From contig NZ_JACBXD010000003.1 in the NCBI RefSeq assembly GCF_013870525.1, positions 124,001 through 188,000 on the forward strand: a stretch of 64,000 bases of DNA, given 5' to 3'. Below, piece after piece: positions 28,635 through 37,044 of this stretch. Under the pieces are notes generated by a model. That model had not been told where the DNA came from, made no database searches, and saw only the letters and a program-made list of their open reading frames with translations. Each line of letters opens with the position of its first letter. Position 1 is the stretch's first letter. A program made the position numbers and the translations under genes. This stretch comes from Amycolatopsis pittospori. Lineage in GTDB: Bacteria; Actinomycetota; Actinomycetes; Mycobacteriales; Pseudonocardiaceae.

Positions 28635-29564
28635 CTACTTTCCGGCGCCGAGGGTCATGCCGGTGATGATCCGGCGGGCGAGCACGAGGTAGAGCACGAG
28701 CATCGGGAGGACGACGATCGCCACACCGGCGATCAGACCGCCGTACTCCGACTGGTAGCTCGCGGCTCCGTAGAAGGTGAACAACGCGCGGGACAGCGTG
28801 AAATGCGCCTGGTCCTTGAGGAACACGATCGCCAGCAGCGTCTCGTTCCACAGGCCGATGGCGTTCAGCGTCAGCGCCGTGATCATCCCGCCGCGGGTCA
28901 GCGGCAGCATGACTGAGAAGAACGTCCGCGTCGGCGACGCGCCGTCGAGTGCCGCGGCCTCCTCCAGTTCGTCCGGCAGGGACCGGAAGAAGCCGGTCAT
29001 CAGGAACACCGTGAACGGGATGGACAGGGCCACGTACAGCACGAACAGGCCGTACTCGTTGTCCATGTGGATCTTGCTCATGACCACGAACAACGGGATG
29101 ATGACGGTCTGGAACGGCACCCCCATGCCGATCGCGACGGCGTTGGTCATCGGCCCGGCACCGCGCACCCCGAGCCTGGTCAGCGCGTAGGCGCAGGGCG
29201 CCGACACGGCGACCGTCGCGACCGTCGCCAGCCCGACCAGGACCACCGTGGTCAGCACCGCGTCGCCGAAACCGGCGTTGTTCCAGGCGTAGATGAAGTT
29301 CCGGAACGGCTTGCCGACGTGGAACCACTGGTACGGCAGGGCGAACGGCTTGGTGAAGATCTCCACCGGCGTCTTGAACGACGCCGTGAGCAGCCAGTAC
29401 AGCACCAGGACGTTGCCGGCGGTGAACAGCCACACGATCGTGGAGCCGAGTATTCGCAACGGGCTCAGCCGTTTCGAACCGGGCGCCGGACGCGGTTTGC
29501 GCGGTGGCTTGCGCACCGGTTTCGCCGGTCGCCGCGCGGGCGCCTCGACGTCGGTGACGGACAT
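28635..29564 (-). CDS. Carbohydrate ABC transporter permease (MalG-type)
   Basis: This 309-aa protein has six transmembrane helices after a basic, Pro-rich N-terminus. The cytoplasmic coupling loop EEAAALDGASPTRTFFSVMLPL is the binding-protein-dependent transport permease signature (EAA motif). Start ATG 29564 follows a GGGAG site 10 nt after the preceding permease stop; an ATG at 29594 would overlap that gene. It forms the channel with the permease at 29575-30528. Confidence 0.9.
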   Translation of the reverse strand: MSVTDVEAPARRPAKPVRKPPRKPRPAPGSKRLSPLRILGSTIVWLFTAGNVLVLYWLLTASFKTPVEIFTKPFALPYQWFHVGKPFRNFIYAWNNAGFGDAVLTTVVLVGLATVATVAVSAPCAYALTRLGVRGAGPMTNAVAIGMGVPFQTVIIPLFVVMSKIHMDNEYGLFVLYVALSIPFTVFLMTGFFRSLPDELEEAAALDGASPTRTFFSVMLPLTRGGMITALTLNAIGLWNETLLAIVFLKDQAHFTLSRALFTFYGAASYQSEYGGLIAGVAIVVLPMLVLYLVLARRIITGMTLGAGK

Positions 29565-29574
29565 TCGGTCTCCC

Positions 29575-30528
29575 TCAGAACTGGATCGCGTCACGGCGCA
29601 TCAAACGGCGTAGCAGGACGACGAGCACGGACACCAGCACGATCATCGCCACCGCGCAGGCACAGGCGGCACCGAAGTCCGGGGTGCCGTTCGAGCCGAA
29701 GGTCCGGTCGAACACGTAGATCCCCAGCGTCCACGCCTGGTTGGGCGGGGCGTAGGTACCCGGCCCGGCCAGCACGAACACCAGCTCGAAGATCTTGAGC
29801 GCGTTGATCGTCCACAGGACACCTGCGACGCCGACGACGTCCCAGGTCATCGGCAGCGTGATGTTGCGGAACTTCTGCCACGGCGACGCGCCGCCCAGTT
29901 CGGCGTCCTCGTAGAGATACGGCGGGATCCGGTCGACCGCGGCCATCAGGATGGTGATGTAGAAGCCGGAACTGGCCCAGATCAGCGAAGCCGTCACCAC
30001 ACCGGTCACATTGGACGGAGCGAGGAACTTCGCCGCGTCCGCGCCGAGCCCTTCGAGCACGTAGTTCGCGAGGCCCTGTTTCCCCGGCTGATACTTGAAC
30101 ACGAAGCCGAGGAACATGCCGAGCGCCACCGGCGCCACGATGTTCGGGAAGAACAGGATGGCGCGGACGATCTTCCCGCCCTTCATGTCCCTCAGCACCA
30201 TGGTGAACAGGAACGCCAGCGCGAACGTGCCGATACCGCCGAGGAACACGTAGATCAGGGTGTTGCGGAAGGCGTACTGGAACGAATCGCTCGCCCACAT
30301 CTGCGTGTAGTTGGTGACGCCGTTGGGTTCCGGCGTGTCACCGGCGCCCGCCCAGCTGGTGAAGCTCAGGACCACGGTCGCGATCGTCGGCAGCACCAGG
30401 AAGGCGAGGTACAGCACCAGCGCGGGCGCGGCGAACGGCCAGAACAGCCGTTTCTTGCGGCGCAGGTGCGCGCCAGCCTTCACCACCCGCGCCGGCGCCG
30501 GTGTCGTCGAAGTCGTGACCGTGGCCAT
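29575..30528 (-). CDS. Carbohydrate ABC transporter permease (MalF-type)
   Basis: This 317-aa protein has a short basic N-terminus followed by about six transmembrane helices. The EAA-type loop is PYLYEDAELGGASPWQKFRNITLPM. Start ATG 30528 overlaps the stop of the binding-protein gene (TGATG), which fixes the start; the upstream continuation of the frame is only a shadow. Partner of the MalG-type permease. Confidence 0.9.
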   Translation of the reverse strand: MATVTTSTTPAPARVVKAGAHLRRKKRLFWPFAAPALVLYLAFLVLPTIATVVLSFTSWAGAGDTPEPNGVTNYTQMWASDSFQYAFRNTLIYVFLGGIGTFALAFLFTMVLRDMKGGKIVRAILFFPNIVAPVALGMFLGFVFKYQPGKQGLANYVLEGLGADAAKFLAPSNVTGVVTASLIWASSGFYITILMAAVDRIPPYLYEDAELGGASPWQKFRNITLPMTWDVVGVAGVLWTINALKIFELVFVLAGPGTYAPPNQAWTLGIYVFDRTFGSNGTPDFGAACACAVAMIVLVSVLVVLLRRLMRRDAIQF

Positions 30529-31919
30529 CAGCCCTGGTTCTTCCAGAACTCGGCGCCCTTGGTGGCGAGCTGGTCGATGAACTGCTCCGGGGTGAGCTGG
30601 CCCTTCAGCAGCCCGATGTCGGCCGGGTCGAAGACGTCGGTCTGCCATTTGCCGCCGGCGACACCGTCGATGCCGTCGTACTGCAGCACGTGTTCCTTCT
30701 TCGGGTCGTCCATCGCGGCCTTGACCTGCTTGAGGTCGTCCGGCACGGCGAGGTCGGCGCGCGGTACGAGGTTGTCGGCCACCGCGGGGATCCCGGAGAG
30801 CAGGTCCTTGTTGAGGAAGTAGGCGATGAACGCCTTGGCGGCTTCGGCGTGCTTGGCCTTCTTGGTCACCGAGAAGCCGATCGACATCTGCTCGACGGTG
30901 TCGTGCGTCGCGCCGGCGGGCATCGGGAACTGGAAGGAACCGTAGTTGATCTTCGTCCCGGCACCCTGCTTGTCCAGGTACTCGCGGGTCTCGCTCGGCG
31001 CCCAGCTGCCGACGTAGAGGAAGCGGGAGTCGCCGTCGGCCCAGCGCTGCTGCACCTGCGGGAACTTCGCCGCGTCCCAGCCGTCGATGAAGTACTTGGG
31101 CAGCTTCGCGGTTTCGGCGGCGGCCTTGAGGAAACCGGGCTCGGTCTTCCACGCCTGACCGGTCTTGTCGGTCGCGGCCTTGTACAGCCCGCCCGCGCCG
31201 ACGTACCGCTCGGCGAGCTGGGTGTAGAAGTACATGTTGTAGAACGGGATGTCGCCGTCGAGGCTGATCGCGGCCGTGCCGTCGGCCTTCGCCTTGTCGA
31301 ACAGCCCGATCATCTCGTCCATCGTCTTCGGCTGCTGGATGTCACCGGCGGTGTCCTTGTTGAACCACCAGGCGCTCGACTGGATCGTGTACGGGACCAT
31401 GAAGTTGTGGCCCTCGCGGTCCTTGTTCTGCGGGAAGTCGTACGAGCTGGGCGAAAGCACGTCCTTGACGGTCTTGTCGCCCTCGCCGACCTTCATCGCG
31501 AACACGTCGTCGACGCTCTGCGTGCCACCCGGCGTCATGATCGCCGCGCCGACCTTGCTGACGTCCTGGTCGAACAGGTCCGGCACGGCGTCGGTGTTCA
31601 GCGCGGGCACCAGGTTCTGGGTGTAGGCCTTGCGGCCCAGCCACTGCACGTCGACCTTGACGCCGGTCTTCTCCTGGAAGCATTTGAAGGCCTTCTGCAG
31701 GACCTTGCCCTGCGGCTCGTCGGCCGTCCACATGGACCAGTACGTGAACTCCTTGTCCGTGGCGGGTTTCACCGCCGCCTCCGGACAGGGCGCGTTGAGG
31801 AACTGGTCGACGCCGGGAAGGGCGTTCTCGCCGGTTCCCCCGGCCGTGTCCCCGCCGCCGCATCCCGCGAGCAGGAGCGACGCCCCCGCCGTCAATGCCA
31901 TCAGCTTGCCTATCCGCAT
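30528..31919 (-). CDS. Carbohydrate ABC transporter substrate-binding lipoprotein
   Basis: This 463-aa extracellular solute-binding protein has a lipoprotein signal ending LLLAGC (C20), then a Gly/Thr linker and a type II binding fold (EFTYWSMWTADEPQGKVLQ start; FMVPYTIQSSAWWFNKD hinge; QRWADGDSRFLYVGSW). It should capture an oligosaccharide or sugar for the following permeases. The neighbouring GH101 and GH31 enzymes make galacto-N-biose or GalNAc the best-guess ligand. I used ATG 31919, which begins the classical signal peptide; ATG 31949 would add ten residues. Confidence 0.9.
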   Translation of the reverse strand: MRIGKLMALTAGASLLLAGCGGGDTAGGTGENALPGVDQFLNAPCPEAAVKPATDKEFTYWSMWTADEPQGKVLQKAFKCFQEKTGVKVDVQWLGRKAYTQNLVPALNTDAVPDLFDQDVSKVGAAIMTPGGTQSVDDVFAMKVGEGDKTVKDVLSPSSYDFPQNKDREGHNFMVPYTIQSSAWWFNKDTAGDIQQPKTMDEMIGLFDKAKADGTAAISLDGDIPFYNMYFYTQLAERYVGAGGLYKAATDKTGQAWKTEPGFLKAAAETAKLPKYFIDGWDAAKFPQVQQRWADGDSRFLYVGSWAPSETREYLDKQGAGTKINYGSFQFPMPAGATHDTVEQMSIGFSVTKKAKHAEAAKAFIAYFLNKDLLSGIPAVADNLVPRADLAVPDDLKQVKAAMDDPKKEHVLQYDGIDGVAGGKWQTDVFDPADIGLLKGQLTPEQFIDQLATKGAEFWKNQG

Positions 31920-31964
31920 CCGCCACCACCTGGATCGAAGATCACACAAGTTCTGCTTGTTCTT

Positions 31965-31989
31965 GCGCAGTTTTGTGAGGTTTCACGCA
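31965..31989. promoter_or_regulatory. Shared operator/promoter block upstream of sugar-binding-protein gene
   Basis: GCGCAGTTTTGTG (31965-31977) lies 46-58 nt upstream of the binding-protein start. A block differing by one base (GTGCAGTTTTGTG) is at the same 46-58 nt distance upstream of the AgaS-like start at 34687. TTTCACGCA follows at 31981-31989 and recurs at 34771. This is probably the DeoR operator or core promoter of the island's two minus-strand operons. Confidence 0.55.
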
Positions 31990-32000
31990 CATGTCAACAG

Positions 32001-32882
32001 TCAATCGCGCAAACTCTGCTCAATCGTCACCTTTTCCGGTTCAGTCTGATCAAGCTTGAGCACTCCGAGCAGACGCCGCACCTCGACGGCGACCGCCGCC
32101 CGGCCGGCACCGAGGTACTTCCGCGGGTCGACACGGTCCGGATGTGCTCGCCAGTCGTCCGCCGCGGCCGCGGTGAACACCTTGTTGAGCTGGGTGGCGA
32201 TATTGATCTTCGTCATCCCGGCGCGCACCGCCTCGGCCAGCCCGCCGTCGGGCACGCCCGACGATCCGTGCAGCACCAACGGCACCGGCACGCGGTCCCG
32301 CAGCCGGGTGATCAGCTCGAAGTCCAAGGCGGCGTCGCGCGTGAGCATGGCGTGCGAACTGCCCACCGCCACGGCCAGCGCGTCGACCCCGGTGGCCGCG
32401 ACGAACTCCGCGGCCTCGTCCGGATCCGTGCGCGCGCCGGGCGCGTGCACACCGTCCTTGCCCCCGACCTCGCCCAGTTCGGCCTCGACCCAGACACCGT
32501 GACCGTGGCAGTACTCGACGACTTCCCTGGTGGCACGCACGTTGTCGGCGTAGTCCAGTTTGGACGCGTCGAACATGACCGAACCGAAGCCGAGCGCGAC
32601 GGCCTCCCGGACCAGATCCACCGACTCCGCATGGTCGAGGTGCACGGCGACCGGGGTACTCGCGGCCCTGGCCGAGGCGAGCGCCGCGGTGCCGACCGGC
32701 GCCAGCGAACCGTGATACTTCACGGCGTTCTGGCTGAGCTGCACGATCACGGGTGCTTCCGCGGCGGCCGCGCCGTCGATGATCGCGGTGATGTGTTCGA
32801 GCTGGATCGCGTTGAACGCGCCGCAGCCGTGCCGGGCCGCCGCGGCGGCTCCGACGATCTCCCCGGTTCCCACCAGAGGCAT
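32001..32882 (-). CDS. Class II fructose/tagatose-bisphosphate aldolase
   Basis: This 293-aa class II (zinc) aldolase has GCGAFNAIQLEHITAII near the N-terminus. The zinc ligands include the VAVHLDHAES pair, Glu in WVEAELGEVGG and His in VLHGSSGVPD; KINIATQLNKVF is the phosphate-binding region. The sequence type is GatY/KbaY-like, and with an AgaS-like protein and a PfkB kinase in the same operon, cleavage of tagatose-1,6-bisphosphate to DHAP and glyceraldehyde-3-P is likely. Fructose-bisphosphate activity is possible. ATG 32882 has GGAGAA upstream. It is the last gene of a three-gene operon. Confidence 0.87.
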   Translation of the reverse strand: MPLVGTGEIVGAAAAARHGCGAFNAIQLEHITAIIDGAAAAEAPVIVQLSQNAVKYHGSLAPVGTAALASARAASTPVAVHLDHAESVDLVREAVALGFGSVMFDASKLDYADNVRATREVVEYCHGHGVWVEAELGEVGGKDGVHAPGARTDPDEAAEFVAATGVDALAVAVGSSHAMLTRDAALDFELITRLRDRVPVPLVLHGSSGVPDGGLAEAVRAGMTKINIATQLNKVFTAAAADDWRAHPDRVDPRKYLGAGRAAVAVEVRRLLGVLKLDQTEPEKVTIEQSLRD

Positions 32883-32892
32883 GACGGTTCTC

Positions 32893-33798
32893 CTAGGTCG
32901 TGTCCAGTAAGCCTGGGCGGGCGCGCACGGCGACCAGCCCCTGTTCCCGGTGGTAGTGCGCGAGGTCGACGTCCCCCGCGAGCGGGCCGAGCACGGCCGC
33001 GCCGGACAGCGCGACGGCCCCGCGCAGGATGTCCGGCCAAGATTCGCCTTGGCCGAGTCCCAGCGCGAGCGCCGCGACGACGGCGTCACCCGCGCCTGTG
33101 GTGTTGCCACTGAGCAAAGTGGACGGCGCCGCGTGCCAGGTGCCGGACCCGGTGACCGCCAGCAGTCCTTCGCCGCCCAACGAGACGACGACCGCGCCGG
33201 CCCCGGCCTTGCGCAGTTCGGCCGCCGCGGCCACCGGATCGCGCAGACCGGTGACCTCACGCAGTTCTTCGGCGTTCGGTTTGACCACGGAAGGCCGTCC
33301 GGCCAGTGCGGCGAGGAGCGCTTCACCGGAAGTGTCCAGAATGGACTTCGAGCCGCCGAGGAGTTCCGCGTAGCCCCCGGCCCCCGGCGGCAGGCTGCCG
33401 GAACAGACCAGCACGTCCGGTTTTCGGGTCCGGACGGCCGCCGCAAGCGTTTGCCATTCGGTTCCCGTGAGCCGCGGCCCGGGTTCGTTCACCAAGGTGA
33501 CTGATCCGTCGTCGGCCAGAACCGTGGTGGTGCGCCGGGTTTCGCCTCCGATGGGGACGACGTCCGCGGGGATTTCCGCCGCCGCGAGGTCCGCCTCGAC
33601 GGCGGCTCCCGTCGAACCGCCCGCCGTCAGGATCGCGCGGACGTCGGCGCCGAGCGCGTGCAGCACGCGGGCGACGTTGACGCCCTTGCCGCCCGCCCGG
33701 TGCCGGACGTCCCTGGCCCGGTGCACCTCACCGGGCCGCAGACCGTCCACTGTGTACGTGACGTCGAGCGCGGTGTTCGGCGTGACGGTGACGATCAC
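32893..33798 (-). CDS. PfkB-family hexose-phosphate kinase (tagatose-6-P kinase / 1-phosphofructokinase type)
   Basis: This 301-aa ribokinase-fold enzyme of the LacC/FruK subgroup has the N-terminal TVTPNTALDVTY, the AGGKGVNVARVL motif and the C-terminal catalytic signature SGNTTGAGDAVVAAL with the base Asp in GAGD. It probably phosphorylates tagatose-6-P at C1, feeding the aldolase 10 nt downstream. 1-phosphofructokinase is the main alternative. It is 7 nt after the SIS-domain gene. Confidence 0.88.
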   Translation of the reverse strand: MIVTVTPNTALDVTYTVDGLRPGEVHRARDVRHRAGGKGVNVARVLHALGADVRAILTAGGSTGAAVEADLAAAEIPADVVPIGGETRRTTTVLADDGSVTLVNEPGPRLTGTEWQTLAAAVRTRKPDVLVCSGSLPPGAGGYAELLGGSKSILDTSGEALLAALAGRPSVVKPNAEELREVTGLRDPVAAAAELRKAGAGAVVVSLGGEGLLAVTGSGTWHAAPSTLLSGNTTGAGDAVVAALALGLGQGESWPDILRGAVALSGAAVLGPLAGDVDLAHYHREQGLVAVRARPGLLDTT

Positions 33799-33805
33799 GG
33801 CAGCC

Positions 33806-34687
33806 TCAGGTGAGCACGACGGAACGGGTGAGGCTGCGGGGGTTGTCCGGGTCGAGGCCCTTGCGGGCGGCGATCGCCCCGGCCACCCGCTGCGCGCGGA
33901 CCAGATCCGCCAGCGGGTCCAGGCCGCTCTCGACGAACAGGCCGCCCGCGCGGGCGACGTCCTCGGCCAAGCCCTCCGGCGCCTGCCCGAACATCCAGGT
34001 CACGCGGCCGGGCTCACTGATACTGATCGGGCCGTGCCGGTAGTCCCAGGCCGGGTACGACTCCGTCCACAGCAGACACGCCTCGCGAAACTTGAGCGCG
34101 GCCTCGTTCGCGATGCCGACCGACCAGCCGGTGCCGAGGAAGCTGAACTGTTCCGCGCCGAGCAGCTCGTCGGGCAGCTCTTCGGCGAGCACCCGGTCGG
34201 CCTGGTCCGCGACCGCGGTCAGGTCTTCGCCGAGGTGTGCGCGCAGCATCGCCAGCGCCGTGGTGGCGAACCGGGTCTGCACGACCGAACGTTCGTCCAC
34301 GACGGACAGATCGACGATGGTGTCCGCGGCCGCCTCGATCTCGCCGGGCACACCCGTGATCGCGATGGTCGGCGTCTTCCCGCGCAATCTCGCCAGGAGG
34401 GCGTGGACTTCGGTCGTCGTCCCTGACCTGGTCAGCGCCACGACGTGGTCGTACTCGCGGGCAGACGGAAACTCCGACGCGGCGAACGCGTCGGTCTCGC
34501 CGAGCCCGGCGGTTTCGCGAAGGACGGCGTACGCCTGGCCGATGAACCACGACGTGCCGCAGCCGACGATCGCGACCCGCGCGCCCGGCGGCGGCAGCAG
34601 ATCACCGTTCGCCGAGGCCAGCGCCGCCGCGTCCCGCCAGCAGCCGGGCTGGCTGGCGATCTCCGCAGCCATGAAGGTCCCGCTCAT
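33806..34687 (-). CDS. SIS-domain sugar isomerase/deaminase, AgaS-like
   Basis: This 293-aa protein has two SIS (phosphosugar-binding) modules: ARVAIVGCGTSWFIGQAYAVL, with LTRSGTTTEV, in the first; QFSFLGTGWSVGIANEAALKF in the second. This architecture fits AgaS (galactosamine-6-P deaminase/isomerase) or the isomerase half of GlmS. There is no glutaminase domain, and the genes after it handle the tagatose phosphate that AgaS would make. ATG 34687 has GGGGAG upstream; the frame continues to 34717 but without a better start. It is the first gene of the operon and has the shared promoter block 46 nt upstream. Confidence 0.85.
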   Translation of the reverse strand: MSGTFMAAEIASQPGCWRDAAALASANGDLLPPPGARVAIVGCGTSWFIGQAYAVLRETAGLGETDAFAASEFPSAREYDHVVALTRSGTTTEVHALLARLRGKTPTIAITGVPGEIEAAADTIVDLSVVDERSVVQTRFATTALAMLRAHLGEDLTAVADQADRVLAEELPDELLGAEQFSFLGTGWSVGIANEAALKFREACLLWTESYPAWDYRHGPISISEPGRVTWMFGQAPEGLAEDVARAGGLFVESGLDPLADLVRAQRVAGAIAARKGLDPDNPRSLTRSVVLT

Positions 34688-34732
34688 GAGCTCCCCATCC
34701 GTGCCTGTTGTGCGCAATAGCTGTCACGTTAG

Positions 34733-34779
34733 GTGCAGTTTTGTGCAGCGTCAATGCTCTGTTAGCGCACTTTCACGCA
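34733..34779. promoter_or_regulatory. Shared operator/promoter block upstream of AgaS-like operon
   Basis: GTGCAGTTTTGTG (34733-34745) matches 12 of 13 bases of the block upstream of the binding-protein gene and sits at the same distance from the start codon. TTTCACGCA is at 34771-34779. The region also serves the divergent BtuF-like gene at 34829. Confidence 0.55.
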
Positions 34780-34828
34780 TTTGGCTCGCTCAGATGTGCA
34801 GGAAGTGCTGGTCGCCTACCGTGGACGG

Positions 34829-35691
34829 ATGCGGATCGTCTCGCTGCTCCCGGCCGCGACGGACTTCGTCGCGACCCTCGGCCTCCTGCCATCGCTGGTA
34901 GGGCGGACCCACGAATGCGACTGGCCACCCGGCTCGCTCGACGACGTCCCGGTGGTCACGAGCAGCGCGATCGACCACGACGTGCTGTCCAGTCGCGAGA
35001 TCTCGGCCGCGGTCGGCGGCGAGCACCGCGGTTCGGGCCTCTACTCGCTCGACGCCGGCCTGCTCGCGGCAGCCGAAGCCGACGTCGTCCTCACGCAGGA
35101 CCTCTGTGACGTCTGCGCGGTCTCGTACCGGCAGGTGTCCGAAACCGTACGCGCGATGGAGGGCGATACGCGGGTCGTCAGCCTGGAACCGCGGACGATC
35201 GAAGGCGTCTTCACCTGCCTGACCACGCTCGGAGAGGTACTGAACGTCCCGGAGAGGGCCGCCGTCGAGGTCCGGCGTCTTCGAGAGCGCCTGGAGGCCG
35301 TCCGCGCCGGGGTCGCCGGACGGCCGCGTCCGACGGTGGCCGCCATCGAATGGCTCGACCCGCTCTGGCCGGCCGGACACTGGGTCCCCGAACAGATCGA
35401 AGCCGCGGGAGGCGCGCCACTGCTGGCCACCGCGGGCGAACACACTCGGCCGATCTCGTGGGACGCCGTCGTCGAGGCGCGGCCGGACGTGGTGATCCTC
35501 ATCCCTGCGGCTTCCCGCCCGAGCGGACCGCGGCCGAACTCCCCCTCCTGACCGGCCTGCCCGGCTGGGACGACCTACCGGCCGTCCGCGCGGGCCGGGT
35601 GCACACGCTGGACGGGCCCGCCTACTTCAACCGGCCCGGCCCCCGCGTCGTCGACGGCGCCGAGATCCTCACGGACCTTCTCCATCAGTGA
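34829..35691 (+). pseudogene. Frameshifted BtuF-like (helical-backbone) cobalamin/metal-binding protein
   Basis: The first part (34829 to about 35505) encodes RIVSLLPAATDFVATLG, the classic BtuF/FepB-type N-terminus, and LTQDLCDVCAVSYRQV. The expected C-terminus (FPPERTAAELPLLTG, then VHTLDGPAYFNRPGPR, then ILTDLLHQ) continues in another frame to 35691. The break is at the CCC run 35503-35505; one more C would give IPCGFPP and restore 287 aa. There is no signal peptide, so this belongs to the cytoplasmic BtuF-like group common in actinobacteria. Either the gene is inactive or the base is a sequencing error. If read unshifted it ends prematurely at 35551. Confidence 0.75.
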
Positions 35692-35711
35692 CCGGCGTCA
35701 CTTTCCCAAGC

Positions 35712-35738
35712 TGTCACAACCTCTCCGGCCCATCCGTC
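35712..35738 (+). promoter_or_regulatory. ECF41-type sigma factor promoter
   Basis: TGTCACA (35712-35718) is followed after exactly 16 nt by CGTC (35735-35738), the two elements reported for ECF41 sigma factor promoters. The downstream gene at 35770 is an AhpD/carboxymuconolactone decarboxylase-like protein, the class of gene that ECF41 factors typically control. No ECF sigma gene lies in the window. Confidence 0.7.
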
Positions 35739-35769
35739 ATGTGTGTGAACCCGACGGAGAGGAAAGATC

Positions 35770-36243
35770 ATGGAACCCCGCCTCAACCTTTTCGAGAACG
35801 AGACCGCCCTCAAGTTCGTCAAGCGCCTCGGCGCCGCGAGCCGCCCCATCGAGGAGTCGTCGCTGCCGCACTCGACCCAGGAACTGGTGAAGCTGCGCGC
35901 CAGCCAGATCAACGGCTGCGGCTTCTGCACCGACATGCACAGCAAGGACGCCGCACACGCCGGGGAGACCTCGGTGCGGCTCAACCTGGTCGCCGCGTGG
36001 CGCGAGGCGAACGTGTTCACCGAGGCCGAGCGCGCGGCGCTGGCGCTCACCGAGGAGGGCACCCGCATCGCCGACGCCCACCATGGCGTCAGCGACGAGA
36101 CCTGGGCGCAGGTGCGCAAACACTACGACGACGAGGAGATCGGTGCGCTGATCTCGCTGGTCGCGACGATCAACGCGTACAACCGGCTCAACGTCATCGC
36201 CGGGACCCCGGCAGGTGACTACCAGCCCGGCCAGTTCGGCTGA
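35770..36243 (+). CDS. AhpD-like carboxymuconolactone decarboxylase family protein
   Basis: This 157-aa helical protein has the CMD/AhpD redox motif C50-G-F-C53 with H57 (NGCGFCTDMHSKDA), used for peroxidase-type thiol chemistry. RNAi-free prediction: cytoplasmic alkylhydroperoxidase-like oxidoreductase. ATG 35770 has GAGAGGAAAG upstream. It has its own ECF41-type promoter. The next gene, a MoaF-like protein, follows closely and may be co-transcribed. Confidence 0.87.
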   Translation: MEPRLNLFENETALKFVKRLGAASRPIEESSLPHSTQELVKLRASQINGCGFCTDMHSKDAAHAGETSVRLNLVAAWREANVFTEAERAALALTEEGTRIADAHHGVSDETWAQVRKHYDDEEIGALISLVATINAYNRLNVIAGTPAGDYQPGQFG

Positions 36244-36336
36244 CACTCACCGACAAGAGGATTGCCTTGGCGGACAACGATTACGGCGTTCCCTGATGCT
36301 AAACCTGCGGAAACACGCGATCCGGAGGTTCAACCC

Positions 36337-36789
36337 GTGGAACTCGACGTCCGCTTCTACCCCGTGACCGGGACCCATCCGCTGAGCACCGACCTGGTCG
36401 GGCTCCGCGCGAATTTCCACTACGGCTCGGGGAACGTGCTGCAGCAGCACTACGCGGACAAGACGACGATGATCTGGACGGGGATGTCCGGCGACTTCGC
36501 CGGTGTCCGGCAAAAGGAACAGACGTTGCGGGTCTTCGCGACCGGACCGGCCCAGTACTTCGTCACCTGGTACGAAACCGGAACGGTCGCGACGGCCGCG
36601 CACGGCGAGATCTTCGACGGCGGCTACCCCATCGCCGTAATGGCCGACTTCGCCCAGTTGGTCGCGACGGCCGCCTATACCAATCCACGCGAGGACGGCG
36701 GCCAATACTTCCTCGTCGACCAGGCCACGATCGAGATCCTGGACCGGCCGCACGGCTGGCCGACCTTTCCGGAGCCGCGCGGGTCGTGA
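36337..36789 (+). CDS. MoaF-like lipocalin-fold protein, possibly frameshifted near its start
   Basis: This protein of at least 150 aa is beta-rich (NFHYGSGNVLQQHYADKTTMIW, split; WTGMSGDFAGVRQKEQ; AQYFVTWYET; GGQYFLVDQATIEIL), which suggests a MoaF/phenolic acid decarboxylase-like calycin barrel; substrate unknown. GTG 36337 has GGAGG 8 nt upstream. However, TTG 36267, with AAGAGG 6 nt upstream, opens a frame encoding MADNDYGVP and then stops at 36294. Removing one C from the run 36291-36293 would fuse that frame to this one. The true start may therefore be 36267 with a frameshift. Confidence 0.6.
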   Translation: MELDVRFYPVTGTHPLSTDLVGLRANFHYGSGNVLQQHYADKTTMIWTGMSGDFAGVRQKEQTLRVFATGPAQYFVTWYETGTVATAAHGEIFDGGYPIAVMADFAQLVATAAYTNPREDGGQYFLVDQATIEILDRPHGWPTFPEPRGS

Positions 36790-36821
36790 GTGGCGACCCC
36801 CTTACCGACCCGCCCTCCGGG

Positions 36822-36874
36822 GTTGCGAAAGCCACTTTCGCAACGTTGAAGGTTGCGAAAGTGGCTTTCGCAAC
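36822..36874. repeat. 53-bp nested palindrome, copy 3
   Basis: Identical to the copies at 21589 and 25649. It starts 32 nt after the stop of the MoaF-like gene and precedes the APC permease gene. Confidence 0.9.
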
Positions 36875-37044
36875 CCCCGCCACGGAATCGGGTCCGAGGC
36901 CGGCGCCGGCCGCGCCACTGTCGCCCTGCCCTGGCCGCTGCGCTCACGAACAAGCGGTCCGCACGCAAAGGCAAAGCCCGTGAAGGCGACCGCTCGCATA
37001 CTGGCGGCCCCGGGAGTCCGATCGGGTCAGAGCAGGGAGCGCGG

